64,000 nucleotides of DNA, from contig NZ_SMGP01000001.1 in NCBI RefSeq assembly GCF_004339745.1, forward strand, positions 2,542,001 through 2,606,000, read 5' to 3'. The notes beneath the pieces were generated by a model, which ran no database searches, had not been told where the DNA came from, and was given only the letters and a program-made list of their open reading frames with translations. Position 1 is the stretch's first letter, and each line of letters opens with the position of its first letter. Origin of the DNA: Paraburkholderia sp. BL9I2N2. Its GTDB lineage: Bacteria; Pseudomonadota; Gammaproteobacteria; Burkholderiales; Burkholderiaceae. This document shows, piece after piece, positions 62,749 to 64,000 of the stretch. Both the position numbers and the translations under genes were made by a program.

Positions 62749-63936
62749 ATGGAAAGTCTGAAAACCGGCACCGATACCCTCTTCCTTCTGCTCGGCGCCG
62801 CGATGGTGCTGGCCATGCATGCAGGGTTCGCGTTTCTCGAACTCGGCACGGTACGCAAAAAGAATCAGGTCAATGCGCTGGTCAAGATTCTGGTGGACTT
62901 CTCGGTCTCGACGATCGCGTATTTCTTTATCGGCTACACGATTGCGTACGGCGTGCAGTTCTTCGGCAGCGCCGAGTCGCTGGCAGCTCATAACGGGTAC
63001 GCGCTGGTGCGATTCTTCTTCCTGCTGACGTTCGCCGCCGCGATTCCGGCGATCGTGTCCGGCGGTATCGCCGAGCGCTCGAAGTTCAACCCGCAACTCT
63101 TCGCGACGTTCGTGCTGGTCGGCTTCATCTATCCGTTCTTCGAAGGGATCGCGTGGAACGACCGCTTCGGCATCCAGGACCTGCTCGCCCACGTGTTCGG
63201 CGTGCCCTTCCACGACTTTGCCGGCTCGGTCGTCGTGCATGCGTTCGGCGGTTGGGTCGCGTTGCCGGCCGTGCTGCTGCTGGGCGCGCGCCATGGCCGT
63301 TATCACCGCGACGGCGGCATTGCCGCGCATCCGCCGTCGAATATTCCGTTCCTCGCGCTGGGCGCCTGGGTGCTGGCGGTCGGCTGGTTCGGCTTTAACG
63401 TGATGAGCGCGCAGACCATCGACAAGATCAGCGGCCTCGTCGCCGTCAATTCGCTGATGGCGATGGTCGGTGGCACGCTGAGCGCGTGGCTCGCAGGCCG
63501 CAACGACCCCGGCTTCACGTACAACGGGCCGCTTGCCGGACTGGTGGCGGTTTGCGCCGGCTCCGACGTGATGCATCCGCTCGGCGCGCTGGTGACGGGC
63601 GGCATCGCCGGGGTGCTGTTCGTTCATATGTTCACCTGCGTGCAGAACCGCTGGCGCATCGACGACGTACTGGGCGTATGGCCGCTGCACGGTTTGTGCG
63701 GCGCGTGGGGTGGTATCGCGGCAGGCATCTTCGGCCTGCGCGCGCTCGGCGGCCTGGGCGGCGTTTCGTTCGGCGCGCAACTGGTGGGCACGCTGGGCGG
63801 AATCGTCGTGGCGACGCTCGGCGGCACACTCGTGTACGGTGCGATCCGGCTGACGGTCGGGCTGAGGCTCGATCAGGAAGACGAGTACAACGGCGCCGAT
63901 CTGTCGATTCACAAGATTTCGGCGACGTCGGAGTGA
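62749..63936 (+). CDS. amt: Ammonium transporter (Amt family)
   Basis: 395 residues. Trimeric inner-membrane channel for ammonium. Eleven-helix core: DTLFLLLGAAMVLAMHAGFAF, GGIAERSKFNPQLF; the ammonium-binding Asp and first pore His in HDFAGSVVVHAFGGW (about 153-163), NVMSAQ motif, and the second pore His in WPLHGLCGAWGG near 314. AGGAC lies 8 bases before the ATG. No glnK gene follows within the remaining 64 bases, so coupling to a PII protein cannot be seen. Preceded by a sigma-54/NtrC region. The twin-His signature makes the function secure. Confidence 0.95.
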   Translation: MESLKTGTDTLFLLLGAAMVLAMHAGFAFLELGTVRKKNQVNALVKILVDFSVSTIAYFFIGYTIAYGVQFFGSAESLAAHNGYALVRFFFLLTFAAAIPAIVSGGIAERSKFNPQLFATFVLVGFIYPFFEGIAWNDRFGIQDLLAHVFGVPFHDFAGSVVVHAFGGWVALPAVLLLGARHGRYHRDGGIAAHPPSNIPFLALGAWVLAVGWFGFNVMSAQTIDKISGLVAVNSLMAMVGGTLSAWLAGRNDPGFTYNGPLAGLVAVCAGSDVMHPLGALVTGGIAGVLFVHMFTCVQNRWRIDDVLGVWPLHGLCGAWGGIAAGIFGLRALGGLGGVSFGAQLVGTLGGIVVATLGGTLVYGAIRLTVGLRLDQEDEYNGADLSIHKISATSE

Positions 63937-64000
63937 GGTTCGACGGGGAGCGCCGGCGGCGCGCGAGATCCGCCGCACGAATCTCGCCGGCGCCGAACTT

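Overview
The window looks like chromosome 1 of a Burkholderiaceae member, most likely Paraburkholderia or a close relative. The DNA is GC-rich with strong third-position GC bias. Markers of that family include a long-tailed second Hfq, a DUF2968 protein, the odhA-odhB-lpdA-zapE order, a recC-recB-recD cluster and an Ala-rich IF-2. This assignment is inferred from gene content and protein character; no database search was run. I see no rRNA, tRNA, CRISPR array, prophage or complete insertion sequence.

Layout. 1-4.9 kb: hfq2, several small or uncharacterised genes (a DUF2968 secreted protein, a DUF2147 secreted protein) and a stand-alone DUF4096 transposase-N-domain protein. 5-14.3 kb (minus): typA, then the 2-oxoglutarate dehydrogenase operon odhA-odhB-lpdA, then zapE. 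14.5-19.6 kb (plus): a drug-efflux operon made of a MarR regulator, an outer-membrane lipoprotein channel, an EmrA-like adaptor and an EmrB-like transporter. 19.7-30 kb (minus): scpB-rluB, then rimP-nusA-infB-rbfA-truB, a translation and transcription housekeeping cluster. 30-40 kb: mostly single genes, namely an aminotransferase, a LysR regulator, a second stand-alone DUF4096 protein, small exported proteins, a DUF218 protein, an ABM monooxygenase, an EAL protein and arfB. 40.2 kb: a tandem array of nine perfect 8-bp units. 40.4-49.7 kb (minus): recC-recB-recD with 4-bp stop/start overlaps. 49.9-64 kb: a FUSC-family membrane protein, a divergent Lrp/thiol-dioxygenase pair, a large MscS channel, an Rrf2 repressor with its probable target oxidoreductase, a GNAT-lipoprotein pair, a DJ-1/PfpI protein, an orphan histidine kinase and an ammonium transporter.

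The most informative signals beyond the genes are regulatory. (1) A sigma-54-like promoter with an NtrC-like upstream site lies ahead of amt, and a closely similar arrangement (14 of 17 promoter bases identical) lies ahead of the DUF4096 gene at 33.2 kb, which suggests nitrogen control of a domesticated transposase fragment. (2) Two TGTAA-N9-TTACA operators precede the Rrf2 gene and its neighbouring NAD(P)-binding gene. (3) A near-perfect Lrp box lies between lrp and the thiol dioxygenase. (4) A perfect inverted repeat enclosing TTGACA lies between marR and the efflux genes. (5) A perfect 30-bp palindrome lies downstream of the second DUF4096 gene. No obviously new multi-gene system was found. 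The two catalytic-domain-free DUF4096 genes, each with its own regulatory site, are the best candidates for undescribed biology.
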